Part shown: in pieces, positions 8,572 to 16,878 of the stretch
How the letters are laid out: each line of letters begins with the position of its first letter
How positions within the stretch are numbered: the stretch's first letter is position 1
Assembly (NCBI RefSeq): GCF_001570605.1
Contig: NZ_BBXG01000009.1
Location: 310,001 to 374,000, forward strand
Length of the DNA: 64,000 bases
From: Herbidospora cretacea
Lineage (GTDB): Bacteria; Actinomycetota; Actinomycetes; Streptosporangiales; Streptosporangiaceae
Direction: 5' to 3'
Made by a program: the position numbers and the translations under genes
Notes under the pieces: model-generated
Seen by the model: only the letters and a program-made list of their open reading frames with translations
What the model was told of the DNA's origin: nothing
Database searches by the model: none

Positions 8572-9362
8572 GGTTCACCGTCGGCGTTCTTCCGCTGGAG
8601 CGCGTGTTCCACGTGCAGGAACGCCTGGATGAAGATCATGCTGGTCTGGGGCCTGAGTCCGCGCCGGAAGGCGAGGTCGCTGGCCGCCCGGAGCAGCCCA
8701 GGGCCCTCTAACTGGAGCGTCATCGCCTCGGCGACGCTGCCGGTGGCCTCCTTCTTCCACCCGTCCGCCTCGCCGAGCAACTGCCGGCGGTAGGCGGGGG
8801 TCACCTCCTCCCGCGCGGCTTCGCAGGCCAGCAGCACGGCGGCCCGGTAGGCGGCGGTGGCGTCGCCCTGGCCGGCCCGGCGCAGGATGGCCGCGCCGAT
8901 GCGGCCCCATGCCCTGGGCATGCGGAAGGCGGTCGGCGCCGGCTGCGCCAGGCGTACCTCCGGTTCCAGGATGTCGCCCGGCACGTAGGGCGACGCCGCC
9001 GGTCCGGCGGGGGCGTACCGGGTCTCGATGGCGTCCCACACCTCGGCGAACTCCCTGGTGAGTGTGCTGATCTTCTGAGGTGAGGCGTCCATGCGGCCGT
9101 GCAGGGTGCCGTGTTTGTAGAGGACCGTGACGATGGTGCGGATGAGCGGCCAGGCGGGGAGCCGGGTGAACTTGCCGTTCATGACGTTGGACAGCGTCGA
9201 GGTGGAGAGCGAACGCCACTCCTCGGGTCCGCCCTCGTCGATCATGGACTTCGCCAGTCTCACCATCTCGGGGTAGAAGGGTCGCCCCGCCTCGCGCCAG
9301 AGGTCGTCGAGCTTGGCCAAGAGGGCGTCGCAGTCGACCCGTCCGCGGCGTTTATCGCCCAT
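8547..9362 (-). CDS. XRE-like helix-turn-helix regulator of unknown target
   Basis: A 271-residue protein. The N-terminal 80 residues are rich in short helices and include LSTSTLSNVMNGKFTRLP, the recognition-helix region of an XRE-type domain of the kind common in actinomycetes. After a linker with PYVPGDILEPEV, the C-terminal half (residues about 150-260) is helical and Ala-rich (AYRAAVLLACEAAREEV) and may be a TPR-like sensing domain. It diverges from the small cluster starting at 9673 across a 310-bp control region holding four 10-bp direct repeats. Control of that cluster or of itself is a reasonable inference. It overlaps the NUDIX regulator by 25 bp at the 3' end. Confidence 0.72.
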   Translation of the reverse strand: MGDKRRGRVDCDALLAKLDDLWREAGRPFYPEMVRLAKSMIDEGGPEEWRSLSTSTLSNVMNGKFTRLPAWPLIRTIVTVLYKHGTLHGRMDASPQKISTLTREFAEVWDAIETRYAPAGPAASPYVPGDILEPEVRLAQPAPTAFRMPRAWGRIGAAILRRAGQGDATAAYRAAVLLACEAAREEVTPAYRRQLLGEADGWKKEATGSVAEAMTLQLEGPGLLRAASDLAFRRGLRPQTSMIFIQAFLHVEHALQRKNADGEPQTRSIGG

Positions 9363-9672
9363 GCGTGAGTTCCGTTTCCGAAGGAGTCAAACAGCGCGAG
9401 TAGCGCGTTCGGCCAATCACCGGCCACCGAAAGATCACCGGCGCGGCCGGTGATGGAGGTGACATTAATGGCTTCGGTGGGGCTGCGTCCCATAATTCCC
9501 AAAGGTCTCAACCATGAGGTTTCACCTTGTCGTCCAGTTTCATCCAGAGTCGTCCATAGGCGTCCAGACCTGCGGAAAGTCGTGCAGCTAAAATGATCTT
9601 CGAGATTTCGGGCGGGGCCGCTGATATCTCTGAGGCAACCGATTATGGCGCTATCAGAATGAAAGTCAGGAA
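9363..9672. other. divergent control region between XRE regulator and small membrane cluster
   Basis: This 310-bp stretch is lower in GC than its surroundings and holds no convincing gene. Its main features are the decameric repeats at 9531-9570 and the A/T-rich segment around 9590-9660 just upstream of the 58-residue gene. It must carry the promoters of both divergent units. Confidence 0.5.
9531..9570. repeat. four 10-bp direct repeats, consensus CGTCCAnAnn
   Basis: Four consecutive decamers read CGTCCAGTTT, CATCCAGAGT, CGTCCATAGG and CGTCCAGACC. The C(G/A)TCCA core recurs exactly every 10 bp, one helical turn. This is the geometry of an operator bound by several protomers on one DNA face. 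The site lies 103 bp upstream of the gene at 9673 and 169 bp upstream of the XRE regulator start. Confidence 0.6.
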
Positions 9673-9849
9673 ATGACGCCCATCGTGTCTCTGGTCATCG
9701 CGGCGCTGTTTTCCGCAGTGGTCGCGCTGGTCTGGTACATCGTCAGTCTCCGGTCGGGCAAGACCGCGTCCATGGCCCTCATGACCTCCGGCGGGGCCTA
9801 TCTGGGGGTGGCCACCCTCTGCCTGCTGGTGCTGGAGTACCTCCAGTGA
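9673..9849 (+). CDS. 58-residue membrane protein, unknown function
   Basis: ATG 9673 opens a 58-residue frame with two hydrophobic segments: residues 3-23 (PIVSLVIAALFSAVVALVWYI) and 39-57 (SGGAYLGVATLCLLVLEYL). A short basic loop (SLRSGKTAS) separates them. It is probably a two-helix hairpin in the cytoplasmic membrane. An AGGA lies almost against the start codon, so initiation may be weak or leaderless. Its TGA overlaps the GTG of the next gene in a GTGA junction, which indicates translational coupling and supports it being real. I do not recognise the family. Confidence 0.6.
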   Translation: MTPIVSLVIAALFSAVVALVWYIVSLRSGKTASMALMTSGGAYLGVATLCLLVLEYLQ

Positions 9850-10172
9850 GCCGGCTGCGCCTGCGGGAGGTGCATCCGCGGCTCGTCGCGAACGTGGTCT
9901 GGCTGCTCGGGTGGAACCCGCTCGCCGCGACCGTGCCGGACCTGCCCTACTACGGGGTCTGCGCGTGTTCGGCGACGTGCCGGAACCTGCTGACCGCGCC
10001 GCCCGGGTCGGCGAGTCCGCGGTCGATGCCGCTGCTGCTCGACGGGGCCGAGGTCATCGGGCTCAGCCTCGACCCCACGGGTGAGCGCATCACCGACCTG
10101 GAGGTGCTCGATCCGGCGCTGTACGGCCGGTCGGCTGGGGCGGAAGATATCGGGGTTTCTCGTGGGGTTTGA
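9846..10172 (+). CDS. 108-residue soluble protein with Cys cluster, unknown function
   Basis: Starts at GTG 9846, overlapping the previous stop by 4 bp. Notable points are an N-terminal helix with WLLGWNPLA, a cysteine cluster GVCACSATCRN near residue 37 (C-x-C-x3-C), and a C-terminal strand-rich half ending DGAEVIGLSLDPTGERITDLEVLD. The cysteines could bind a metal or form disulfides. The pattern of a Cys cluster followed by a short beta hairpin recalls small uncharacterised actinobacterial proteins, but I cannot name a family. Its TGA overlaps the TTG that could start the acyltransferase, so all three genes may be one transcript. Confidence 0.65.
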   Translation: MSRLRLREVHPRLVANVVWLLGWNPLAATVPDLPYYGVCACSATCRNLLTAPPGSASPRSMPLLLDGAEVIGLSLDPTGERITDLEVLDPALYGRSAGAEDIGVSRGV

Positions 10173-11278
10173 CAGCTACTATTCCCCCTGTGCTGATATC
10201 GGAGCCCCGCCCCATGGTGGCGGGCGCCGTCGAACCCCCCTTCGCGCAGCCCCGCTTACGGGTGCTCGACCTGCTGCGGTTCTGCGCGGCGATGGCCGTG
10301 GTGCTGTTCCACTTCGGGGAGACCCGCGCCTGGGGGACGCCCAACGCGTTCCCGGCCCTGAGCGGCGTGACGATGTTCGGCGCCTACGGGGTGCGGCTGT
10401 TCTTCATGATCAGCGGCTTCGTGATCCTGATGAGCGCCTGGGGGCGGACCCCCGGCGAGTTCGTGGGCTCCCGGATCGCACGCTTATATCCGGCCTATTG
10501 GGCCAGCGTCGTCATCCTGGGCGGGCTGGCCCTGATGGGCTTCATCACCGACCACCGCCCGACCCTGAGCGAACTGCTCGCCAACCTGACGATGTTCCAG
10601 CACGGCCTGCGCGTCCGCGACCTGGAGATCGTCTACTGGACGCTCTGGCACGAGCTCATCTTCTACGTGATGATCGCGTGCTTCGCGGTGGTCGGGATCA
10701 CGTACCGGCGAGTGCTCGGCTTCATGGGCGGGTGGATCGTGCTGCTCGCGCTGGCCGAGCGGCTCGACATCTCCCTGCTGAAGGTCGCGCTGGCGCAGTT
10801 CGGCGCGCCCTACTTCATCGCGGGCATGGCCCTCTACCTGATCTACCGCTTCGGCAGCTCACTGCTGCCGTGGCTGTTCGTCGGCATCGCCTACGCCTTC
10901 GGCATGGTGCAGCTCCTCGGCGAGGGGCCCTCGGCGATCAAGCGGTTCGGCGAGCCGCTCGGCACCGCGCTCGTCGTCGGCGTGATCTCGCTGATGTTCC
11001 TGGTGATGATCCTGGTCGCCGTCGGACGGCTCGACGGCGTCGACTGGCGCGGGCTGACGCTGCTGGGCGCGCTGACCTACCCGCTCTACCTGTTCCACCA
11101 CCACGTCGGGTTCCTGCTGATCCAGTGGCTCAACCCGATCCTCGGCCACCGCTTCACGCTGCCGGTCGTCATCGGGGCCGTGCTGCTCGTGGCGTGGGCG
11201 GTCTACCGGTTCGTCGAGGTGCCCGCCCAGCCACGCTTGAAGGCGGCGCTGTCGCGCTCGCTGAAGATCGCCGACTAG
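10169..11278 (+). CDS. acyltransferase-3 family membrane protein (OafA/YrhL-like)
   Basis: A 369-residue integral membrane protein with about ten hydrophobic segments. It opens with the family hallmark LRVLDLLRFCAAMAVVLFHF near residue 30, has FFMISGFVILMS near 75 and an arginine-rich RIARLYPAYW loop. Members transfer acetyl or other acyl groups to extracytoplasmic sugars, so it could decorate the polymer made by the genes at 1-6 kb. The start is ambiguous. TTG 10169 couples it to the preceding gene through a TTGA overlap, while ATG 10214 has a GGAG upstream and is equally compatible with the domain boundary. Confidence 0.88.
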   Translation: MTATIPPVLISEPRPMVAGAVEPPFAQPRLRVLDLLRFCAAMAVVLFHFGETRAWGTPNAFPALSGVTMFGAYGVRLFFMISGFVILMSAWGRTPGEFVGSRIARLYPAYWASVVILGGLALMGFITDHRPTLSELLANLTMFQHGLRVRDLEIVYWTLWHELIFYVMIACFAVVGITYRRVLGFMGGWIVLLALAERLDISLLKVALAQFGAPYFIAGMALYLIYRFGSSLLPWLFVGIAYAFGMVQLLGEGPSAIKRFGEPLGTALVVGVISLMFLVMILVAVGRLDGVDWRGLTLLGALTYPLYLFHHHVGFLLIQWLNPILGHRFTLPVVIGAVLLVAWAVYRFVEVPAQPRLKAALSRSLKIAD

Positions 11279-11306
11279 CTACCTGTCTTCAGGCAGATTC
11301 CGGGGC

Positions 11307-11343
11307 GTGAGCCGCAGCCGGCCTCCGGCCGACCGCGACTCAC
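11307..11343. terminator. hairpin between convergent acyltransferase and deacetylase genes
   Basis: GTGAG (11307-11311) pairs with CTCAC (11339-11343), with further CGC/GCG and CCGG/CCGG pairing inside. On the plus strand it is followed by a TTCTTCTT tract. It probably ends the acyltransferase transcript. Confidence 0.4.
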
Positions 11344-12050
11344 TTCTTCTTGGACGGCTTGGGCCACGCCTCGCCGGGCTTGAGGACGCGGTCGCCGAGC
11401 AGGGTCGAGACGGTGACGAGCTTGTAGCCCTTCTTCGTCAGCGTGTCGACGACGGTCTCCATCGCCTTCACCGTCTCCGGCACGATGTCGTGCAGCAGGA
11501 TGACGGCGTCGCGCTTGGCGAACTTGAGCGTGCGCTCCTTGATGACCTTGGTGTCGCGGGCCTGCCAGTCGAGGGTCGAGCCCGTCCAGAGGATCTGCGG
11601 CAGCCCGAACGTCTTCATCAGCGAGCCGACGCGGGTGTCGGTGGCGCCGTTCGGCGGGCGCATGAAGACCGGCGTGATGCCCGCGGTCTCCTGGATGACC
11701 TGCTGGGTGGAGGCGATCTCGGAGAGGATCTCCTCGTCGGACAGCTTGGTCAGGTCGGGGTGGTCCCAGGTGTGGTTGCCGATCTCGTGGCCCTCGTCGA
11801 CCATGCGCTTCATCATGTCGGCGCGGCTCTCGACCTTCCGGCCGAGGACGAAGAAGGTGGCCTTCGCCTTGTGCTTCTTCAGGTTGTCGAGCAGGGCCGG
11901 CGTGTAGGGCCAGGGGCCGTCGTCGAACGTGAGGGCGATGCACTTGAAACGCTCGCAATAGGGCTTGACCTTCGCGTTCGCCGGTGCGGCCGGGGCGAGC
12001 AGGGACGTGGTTAAGGCGAGGGCGAGTGCCCCCCGGACGATCACGCGCAT
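11340..12050 (-). CDS. secreted polysaccharide deacetylase (NodB domain, CE4)
   Basis: A 236-residue protein with a Sec signal peptide ([20 protein letters not shown], cleavage probably after PANA near residue 25) and a NodB homology domain. Motifs are [10 protein letters not shown] (catalytic base and metal Asp), HTWDHPDL (metal His pair, H-x3-H type) and RPPNGATD. A later LLHDI supplies the late His. CE4 enzymes remove N-acetyl groups from peptidoglycan or GlcNAc/ManNAc polymers. Its position beside the surface-glycan genes fits either. ATG 12050 was chosen because it starts exactly at a signal peptide; the longer frame upstream has no such feature. It diverges from the aminotransferase. 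Confidence 0.9.
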   Translation of the reverse strand: MRVIVRGALALALTTSLLAPAAPANAKVKPYCERFKCIALTFDDGPWPYTPALLDNLKKHKAKATFFVLGRKVESRADMMKRMVDEGHEIGNHTWDHPDLTKLSDEEILSEIASTQQVIQETAGITPVFMRPPNGATDTRVGSLMKTFGLPQILWTGSTLDWQARDTKVIKERTLKFAKRDAVILLHDIVPETVKAMETVVDTLTKKGYKLVTVSTLLGDRVLKPGEAWPKPSKKK

Positions 12051-12103
12051 AGCGCCGAATCCTAGACGAACTCCCTGGGACCACCCTGAGACCACTTGGG
12101 AAG

Positions 12104-12109
12104 TATGGT
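12104..12109 (+). promoter_or_regulatory. possible -10 box (TATGGT) for the aminotransferase
   Basis: TATGGT lies 36 bp before the ATG at 12145, with a GGAGGGG ribosome binding site at 12131-12137 in between. This matches a normal leadered mRNA. The same hexamer precedes the gene at 1911. Confidence 0.35.
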
Positions 12110-12144
12110 GTGGGGCACATCGCCGCACCGGAGGGGTGGAACCA

Positions 12145-13218
12145 ATGCCGCAGTTCAGGGCCGTCCTCGACACCATGACGGCCTACACGCCGGGCAAGGC
12201 CGTGGTGTCCGCCGAAGGTCGTTCGTACAAGCTGTCGTCGAACGAGTCGCCCGAGCCGCCGCTCTCCAGCGTCGTCGCCGCCATCGCCGAGGCCGCCGCG
12301 AACGTCCACCGCTACCCTGACCCGGCGGCCACCCGCCTGACCGAGGCGCTCGCGACCCGCTACGGCGTCCCCCCGGAGCACATCGCGCTCGGCGCGGGCT
12401 CGGTGACGGTGGCCCAGCAGCTCTTCGAGTCGGTCGGCGACCCGGGCGCGGAGGTCATCTACGCCTGGCGCTCCTTCGAGGCCTATCCGCTGCTCGCCGA
12501 CCTGTCGGGAGTCGTCTCCGTACGAGTCCCGCTCGCCGCCGAGACCCACGACCTCGACGCGATGGCCGCCGCGATCACGCCGGCCACCCGCATGATCCTG
12601 GTCTGCAACCCCAACAACCCGACCGGCACGACCAACCGCGCGGCCGAACTCGTCGAGTTCCTCGACAAGGTCCCCTCCGACGTCCTGGTGATCCTCGACG
12701 AGGCCTACCGCGAATACGTGCGCGACCCGGCGGTCCCCGACGGCCTGACCATCTACGGCGACCGCCCCAACGTCGCCGTGCTGCGCACCTTCTCCAAGGC
12801 CTACGGCCTGGCCGGCCTGCGCGTCGGCTACCTGATCGGCCCCGAGCCGATCGCCGCCGCGGTCCGTAAGACGATGGTCCCCTTCGCCGTCAACCACCTC
12901 GCGCAGGCCGCCGCCGTGGCGTCGCTGGCCGCCGAGCAGGAACTGCTGGAGCGCGTCGAGCGCGTTGTCGCCGAACGCACCCGCGTGCGCGAGGCGCTGA
13001 TCACCCAGGGCTGGACGGTCCCCGAGTCGCAGGCCAACTTCGTCTGGCTCCGCCTGGGCGACGACACGGCCGCGTTCGCGGCGGCGTGCGCCGTCGAGGG
13101 CGTCGCTGTACGCCCGTTCGGGACGGAGGGTGCCCGTGTGTCCATCGGGGACCGCGAGGCCAACGACGTCTTCCTGAGCGCCGCGCAGGCCTTCAGGTCA
13201 CGCGCCTCCGCTCGGTAG
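12145..13218 (+). CDS. pat: PLP-dependent aminotransferase, HisC/Pat family
   Basis: A 357-residue class I/II aminotransferase. Signatures: [12 protein letters not shown] at the N-terminus, [22 protein letters not shown] with the PLP-ring Asp, and [16 protein letters not shown], where Lys218 forms the Schiff base. The C-terminal Arg that binds substrate carboxylate is in the [11 protein letters not shown] region. The family covers histidinol-phosphate and aromatic aminotransferases. With no his genes nearby and the AYTPGK N-terminal motif, the Pat/HisC2 type (phenylalanine or aromatic amino acids) is favoured. ATG 12145 has a strong ribosome binding site. The 3' end overlaps the convergent EamA gene by 26 bp. 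Confidence 0.87.
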   Translation: MPQFRAVLDTMTAYTPGKAVVSAEGRSYKLSSNESPEPPLSSVVAAIAEAAANVHRYPDPAATRLTEALATRYGVPPEHIALGAGSVTVAQQLFESVGDPGAEVIYAWRSFEAYPLLADLSGVVSVRVPLAAETHDLDAMAAAITPATRMILVCNPNNPTGTTNRAAELVEFLDKVPSDVLVILDEAYREYVRDPAVPDGLTIYGDRPNVAVLRTFSKAYGLAGLRVGYLIGPEPIAAAVRKTMVPFAVNHLAQAAAVASLAAEQELLERVERVVAERTRVREALITQGWTVPESQANFVWLRLGDDTAAFAAACAVEGVAVRPFGTEGARVSIGDREANDVFLSAAQAFRSRASAR

Positions 13219-14086
13219 AGACGACCAGCGCCACCCCCGCGACGATGACGAGACCGGCGACCACCATCATGGTCGTCACGGTCTCGCCCAGAATGATCAT
13301 CCCCAGGGCGACCGCGACGACCGGGTTGACGTAGGCGTAGGTGGACACGAGCGAGATCGGCGCGTTCCCCAGCAGCCAGACGTACGACGTGAACCCGACC
13401 AGCGACCCCACCACGATCAGGTAGGCCAGCGCCCACCACGACCGCCCGGACACCTCCGACAGCACGAGGTGCTCCCCGGTCAGCACACTGCCCAGCAGCA
13501 GCCCGCCGCCGCCGACCACCATCTCCACGGTCGACGCCGCGAACGGGTTCCGCGGCATCGGCGCCCGCCCCGACATGAACGACCCGACCGCCCACGAGAA
13601 CGACGCGACGAGGATCACGACCACCCCGACCGCGCCCCCCGACACCCCGCCGGTCAGCGAGATCCCGGCCACGCCGAGGAAGCCGATCAGCACCCCGGTC
13701 AGCGTGAGGACGTGCGGCCGGTCACGGAAGACCATCCGCATGACGACGAGCCAGAGCGGCGTCGCCGCGACCAGCAGCGCGGCGAGCCCGGTGGAGATGT
13801 GCTGCTCGGCCACCGCGACCATGCCGTTGCCGCCGGTCAGCAGCAGCAGCCCGACCAGCGCCGCGTCGAGGAACTCGCGCCGGGTCATCCGGAACGCCTC
13901 GGGCCCCTTGCGGACCAGTAGGAACGCGCCGAGGATCACCGCGGCCACGACGAACCGCAGACCGCCGGAGACCAGGGGCGGCATGGTCTCGATGACGATG
14001 CCGATGCCCAGATAGGTCGATCCCCAGACGATGTAGACGGTCGTCAGGAGGATCCACACACGTATGTCACGACCGTCCCGCTGCAT
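13193..14086 (-). CDS. EamA/DMT-family transporter
   Basis: A 297-residue membrane protein with about ten hydrophobic helices in two EamA repeats. It opens [24 protein letters not shown], whose WGSTYL motif is typical of the RhaT/EamA group. The second repeat starts around residue 150 ([17 protein letters not shown]), and the end reads [14 protein letters not shown] before the last helices. Members export amino acids or metabolites. The substrate cannot be read. It overlaps the upstream 122-residue gene by 20 bp in the same direction and the convergent aminotransferase by 26 bp, so an exporter role for an aminotransferase product is possible but unproven. Confidence 0.88.
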   Translation of the reverse strand: MQRDGRDIRVWILLTTVYIVWGSTYLGIGIVIETMPPLVSGGLRFVVAAVILGAFLLVRKGPEAFRMTRREFLDAALVGLLLLTGGNGMVAVAEQHISTGLAALLVAATPLWLVVMRMVFRDRPHVLTLTGVLIGFLGVAGISLTGGVSGGAVGVVVILVASFSWAVGSFMSGRAPMPRNPFAASTVEMVVGGGGLLLGSVLTGEHLVLSEVSGRSWWALAYLIVVGSLVGFTSYVWLLGNAPISLVSTYAYVNPVVAVALGMIILGETVTTMMVVAGLVIVAGVALVVSTERRRVT

Positions 14087-14435
14087 GGCTCATGACAATA
14101 GCCAAACGCGGGCAAAGCGTTCCAGGGCGGGTCCTGAAATCGGGCACGATCAGCCGGGTCGAGGTGACCCTGTCCTCGTCGTCGGTGTACAGCCAGACGG
14201 GGATGTCCCCGTCGTCCTCATCCAGCTGGGCGAGCCCGGCCATCCGGCACCGGGCGGCGCGGTGTTCGACTGGCCGCAGGAGGGGTCGCAGGCACACGCC
14301 CCGTAGCAGGGAGATCGCCGATCGTGCGGCCCGGAAGTCGTCACCGAGCAGCCTCAGGATCGACGCGCCGAGCTCCGGGAAGACCTCGGCGAGCTTCCGA
14401 GAGGGTTCGCCGCCGGCGTCTCTCGTTTCGGCCAT
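14067..14435 (-). CDS. 122-residue protein of unknown function
   Basis: ATG 14435 opens a 122-residue frame reading MAETRDAGGEPSRKLAEVFP. It has a helical first half and a strand-rich second half (DIPVWLYTDDEDRVTSTR, LIVPDF). Its composition resembles a real protein, while the opposite frame is an unnatural Ser/Arg-rich sequence. Its stop lies 20 bp inside the EamA gene, consistent with one transcript. A 30-bp gap separates it from the divergent flavin/F420-type gene at 14466, so both promoters must overlap coding sequence or be very compact. Family not recognised. Confidence 0.55.
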   Translation of the reverse strand: MAETRDAGGEPSRKLAEVFPELGASILRLLGDDFRAARSAISLLRGVCLRPLLRPVEHRAARCRMAGLAQLDEDDGDIPVWLYTDDEDRVTSTRLIVPDFRTRPGTLCPRLAIVMSHAAGRS

Positions 14436-14465
14436 GCGGCGAGCATGCGAGATTAGCGTGAGGCG

Positions 14466-14810
14466 ATGCGATACAGACTCCCCAAGAGCCCGGTCACCCG
14501 GTTCAACGCGTGTGTGATGGACCTGCGCACCTCTCCCCGGTGGGGCGGGCTGGTCAGCCGCCGCGTCACGGTCCTCACCTACACGGGCCGGCGCTCCGGG
14601 CGCACCTTCAGCATCCCGGTCGGCTACCGGCGCACGGGTGACACCGTGGTCATCGGGTCGCAGTTCCCCGACGCGAAGGTGTGGTGGCGCAACTTCCTCG
14701 GCGAAGGCGGCCCGGTGACCCTGGAACTCGACGGAACCCCCCGCACCGGTCACGCCACCGCCCACCGCGATGACCGAGGCCGCGTCACGGTAACCGTCAC
14801 CCTCGACTGA
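14466..14810 (+). CDS. nitroreductase/quinone-reductase family protein (DUF385, Ddn-like)
   Basis: A 114-residue single-domain split-barrel protein. TVLTYTGRRSGRTFSIPVGYRR and VVIGSQFPDAKVWWRNF are the conserved core of DUF385, the family of Mycobacterium Ddn, which uses the deazaflavin cofactor F420. WWRNF with the preceding loop contacts the cofactor in Ddn-type structures; this is family knowledge. The protein is short, lacking a long N-terminal helix, so it may be a minimal member or a cofactor-binding protein. It is monocistronic, followed by the largest gene-free stretch in the window. Confidence 0.8.
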   Translation: MRYRLPKSPVTRFNACVMDLRTSPRWGGLVSRRVTVLTYTGRRSGRTFSIPVGYRRTGDTVVIGSQFPDAKVWWRNFLGEGGPVTLELDGTPRTGHATAHRDDRGRVTVTVTLD

Positions 14811-15385
14811 CCGCAGTCGCCCAGGCGGTCGGGTGCGCCGTCGAGCGGCGACAGCGACCGAGGGCGGGCCGCCTCACCGCAGGCGGCACGCTTCCGAGCA
14901 ACCGCACATATCGAACCACGACAGTTCATGCGCGATCGTCCGAGGGGCGGGCGTTCCTTGAGCTTGAGCGGTCTTACCGGACGAAAGGATCATGCACCGT
15001 GGTCCGCCGTCTCCGTAGCCCTCCTGGGCGGTGACCCGAGGAGGTCTGGTTCGCGCCGTCAGGAGGAGTGATGCCCTGCCGTGTCGGTGCCGTGATCCTT
15101 GGCCGGGCCGGGCGGGATGACGTGGCGATCCGGTCGGCCTGGCGGCGTGAGGTGGTCCGGCTCGTGCCGTCGGTGAGGAGCGACGTCCAACGCGTCAGCA
15201 CCGCCGTCCTTCGCAGGGCCGAGCATTGCGTCTCACCATTGCCGCCTTCGAGAGGGTGGTCCTTGTCAGAAGCGGCTCTTTCGAGCGACCTCGTCCGCCA
15301 TTCCTGACTTTGTTTTTGATAGTGCTATTGGGAACTCCAGACACCCCCGTACCGCACTTGTCGAAATCGGTGAAGTGAATGCCGC

Positions 15386-15408
15386 CCGGATATATCCGGA
15401 TCCTTCCG
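15386..15408. repeat. two overlapping CCGGA-N4-TCCGG palindromes
   Basis: CCGGATATATCCGG (15386-15399) is a perfect 14-bp palindrome. It shares its last CCGG with CCGGATCCTTCCGG (15395-15408). A third copy with 3-bp spacing lies at 16879-16891, on the other side of the regulator gene. Confidence 0.5.
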
Positions 15409-15413
15409 GACGT

Positions 15414-15452
15414 GAAAAGCCCGGCACCCCCGAATAGGGGATGCCGGGCTTC
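15414..15452 (-). terminator. intrinsic terminator of the regulator gene
   Basis: On the minus strand AAGCCCGGCATCCCC pairs with a near-perfect GGGGGTGCCGGGCTT across a TATTC loop and is followed by TTTTC. It starts about 10 bp past the stop codon at 15462. Confidence 0.8.
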
Positions 15453-15461
15453 GGACGTGCT

Positions 15462-16754
15462 CTAGCGGTTCAGCTTCTCCACGATCAGCCGGTAGAGCTG
15501 CCGTGGCCGGCCGGGTTGTGGTGTCCGGTTCGGTGGGAGCGGCCACGCTAGCCCCTCGTCGACCAGCGTGCGCAGGAGTCTCCGCGCCGTTCTCGGTGTC
15601 ACCCCCAGCATCTTCCCCGCGCCCTCGGCGTCGACGACGGTGTCGCCGCCTTCCAGCTTCGCCGCCAGTCTCGCCAGCACCTCGACGCCCTTCGGCTTGG
15701 CCGGCCCGGCGGACTGCGGGGGCATCCGGGGCGGTGGCACCAGAGTGCGTCCCTCCCGGTCGACCGCGAAGCCCTGGGCCTGCTTGCCCGCCTGCGTACG
15801 GGCCAGTGCGGCCCGTGCGTGGGTCTCGGCGTCGTGTGTGGTCCGGCCCATGCCGACGCCGACCTCGACCGCCAGGCCCAGCTCGTCGCGGATCCTCGCC
15901 GCGAAGGGCAGCACCCGGAAGCCGTCGGTGGCTCCGGCGATCGATCCCCTTGTCGCCACCACCAGGTAGCTGTGGTCGTCGATCGGCCACACGCTGGCGT
16001 TGATGCGGTTGGCCTCCTGCACCAGCAGGCGGTGCAGGGAGAGCCGCAGCTCGTCCCGCCAGTATCTCGGCGCCGCCCGCCTTATGGGCTCCCGCAGCGT
16101 CGGCACCTCGACGAGGATCACCGTCAGCTGGGATTCCTCCAGCCGGTGGTGCGCCCCGAGCAGGGCCGCCGTGTGGAGAGCGGTGCGGACCGCCGCCGAG
16201 GTGGGCCGGATCCGGACCGTGGGGATGCCCGCGGCCGTTAATCGGTCGGCCACGCCCGGAATGCAGGTCAGGGCGCCCGTCGTGGCGCCCTGGCGGACCA
16301 GCCGCTCGTGATAGGCCGCGATCGTGCCGGTGGCTCCCGGCTCGTCGCGGCTGTGTACCTCTGCCGTGGATATGCCCAGGTCCGCGAACGCCTCATCGAC
16401 CTCGCCCCGGCTCAGCACGTCAACGCTGACCCGGCGGGGATCGATGCGGTCGTCGAGGGCCGCCCGTGCGATCGCGGCCGTCAAGGCCGCTCCGCCGAGC
16501 TGGACGTGGGTCGCCGGCATCGTCAGGACCCCGGCTCGCCGGGCCAGCTCGTAAGGAATCGGGCTGGCGAATAGGCAGGCGTCGACGCCGCCCAGCCGGG
16601 TCACCTTGTCGGATGCCTCCTGCTCGTCCCGGTATGCGGCCGCCACGAGGCGGCACGGCACCGGGGCGGCGGCGTGTCCCATGAGCATGACCCGCTCGAC
16701 GAGGTCATGGGGCCCCACCACACCGATGGTGAGGTCCGGCGTCCCAGCGCCCAT
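15462..16754 (-). CDS. transcriptional regulator with GGDEF-like middle domain and C-terminal winged helix
   Basis: About 430 residues from ATG 16754. The N-terminal part (MGAGTPDLTIGVVGPHDLV) resembles a periplasmic-binding or effector-sensing alpha/beta domain. The middle (about residues 235-340) has a minimal nucleotide-cyclase look: RYWRDELRLSLHRLL, then SVWPIDDHSYLVVAT and AVEVGVGMGRTTHDAETHA, without an intact GGDEF signature. The last 70 residues form a winged helix (GAGKMLGVTPRTARRLLR, then GRPRQLYRL). Such proteins occur widely in Gram-positive bacteria, but I cannot name a regulon. CCGGA/TCCGG inverted repeats flank both ends of the gene. In-frame ATGs upstream (16814, 16916) give an Arg/Ser-rich extension and are disfavoured. 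Confidence 0.7.
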   Translation of the reverse strand: MGAGTPDLTIGVVGPHDLVERVMLMGHAAAPVPCRLVAAAYRDEQEASDKVTRLGGVDACLFASPIPYELARRAGVLTMPATHVQLGGAALTAAIARAALDDRIDPRRVSVDVLSRGEVDEAFADLGISTAEVHSRDEPGATGTIAAYHERLVRQGATTGALTCIPGVADRLTAAGIPTVRIRPTSAAVRTALHTAALLGAHHRLEESQLTVILVEVPTLREPIRRAAPRYWRDELRLSLHRLLVQEANRINASVWPIDDHSYLVVATRGSIAGATDGFRVLPFAARIRDELGLAVEVGVGMGRTTHDAETHARAALARTQAGKQAQGFAVDREGRTLVPPPRMPPQSAGPAKPKGVEVLARLAAKLEGGDTVVDAEGAGKMLGVTPRTARRLLRTLVDEGLAWPLPPNRTPQPGRPRQLYRLIVEKLNR

Positions 16755-16878
16755 CCCGCCCCCCACGCGTCCGCGCGGCGAGTCTTCAGTGCGCTCGACC
16801 AATGTTCGTCCCATCCCGCGCGCCTTCTCGATTGGTTTCTCTTTGGAACGATCGCTCCCGGAGGCCGTAATGTCACGC

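Larger units (their letters stand above)
14811..15461. other. 651-bp stretch without a convincing gene
   Basis: The frames here have poor codon bias and Ser/Arg-rich translations. The best candidate is a 79-codon plus-strand frame from ATG 15071, which has an AGGAGG at 15061-15066 but no recognisable protein character. The right part holds the CCGGA/TCCGG palindromes and the regulator's terminator. It could be a decayed gene, an untranslated RNA or a long 3' region. Confidence 0.5.

Noticed and set aside
9485-9600. Possible short coding remnant over the 10-bp repeats on the minus strand
   Set aside because: A reading of about 18 residues ends at a stop and has no start signal. The decamer periodicity is better explained as DNA sites.
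10169-10198. TTGACA with TGATAT as a promoter inside the acyltransferase start
   Set aside because: The spacer is 19 bp and the -35 overlaps the coupled start codon. It might work but was not strong enough to list as a promoter.
14974-15201. Minus-strand 75-codon frame
   Set aside because: Arg/Thr-rich shadow without a start signal or homology.
15071-15307. 79-codon frame with AGGAGG at 15061-15066
   Set aside because: No recognisable domain, poor codon bias, no conserved neighbour. Kept as part of the gene-free region note.
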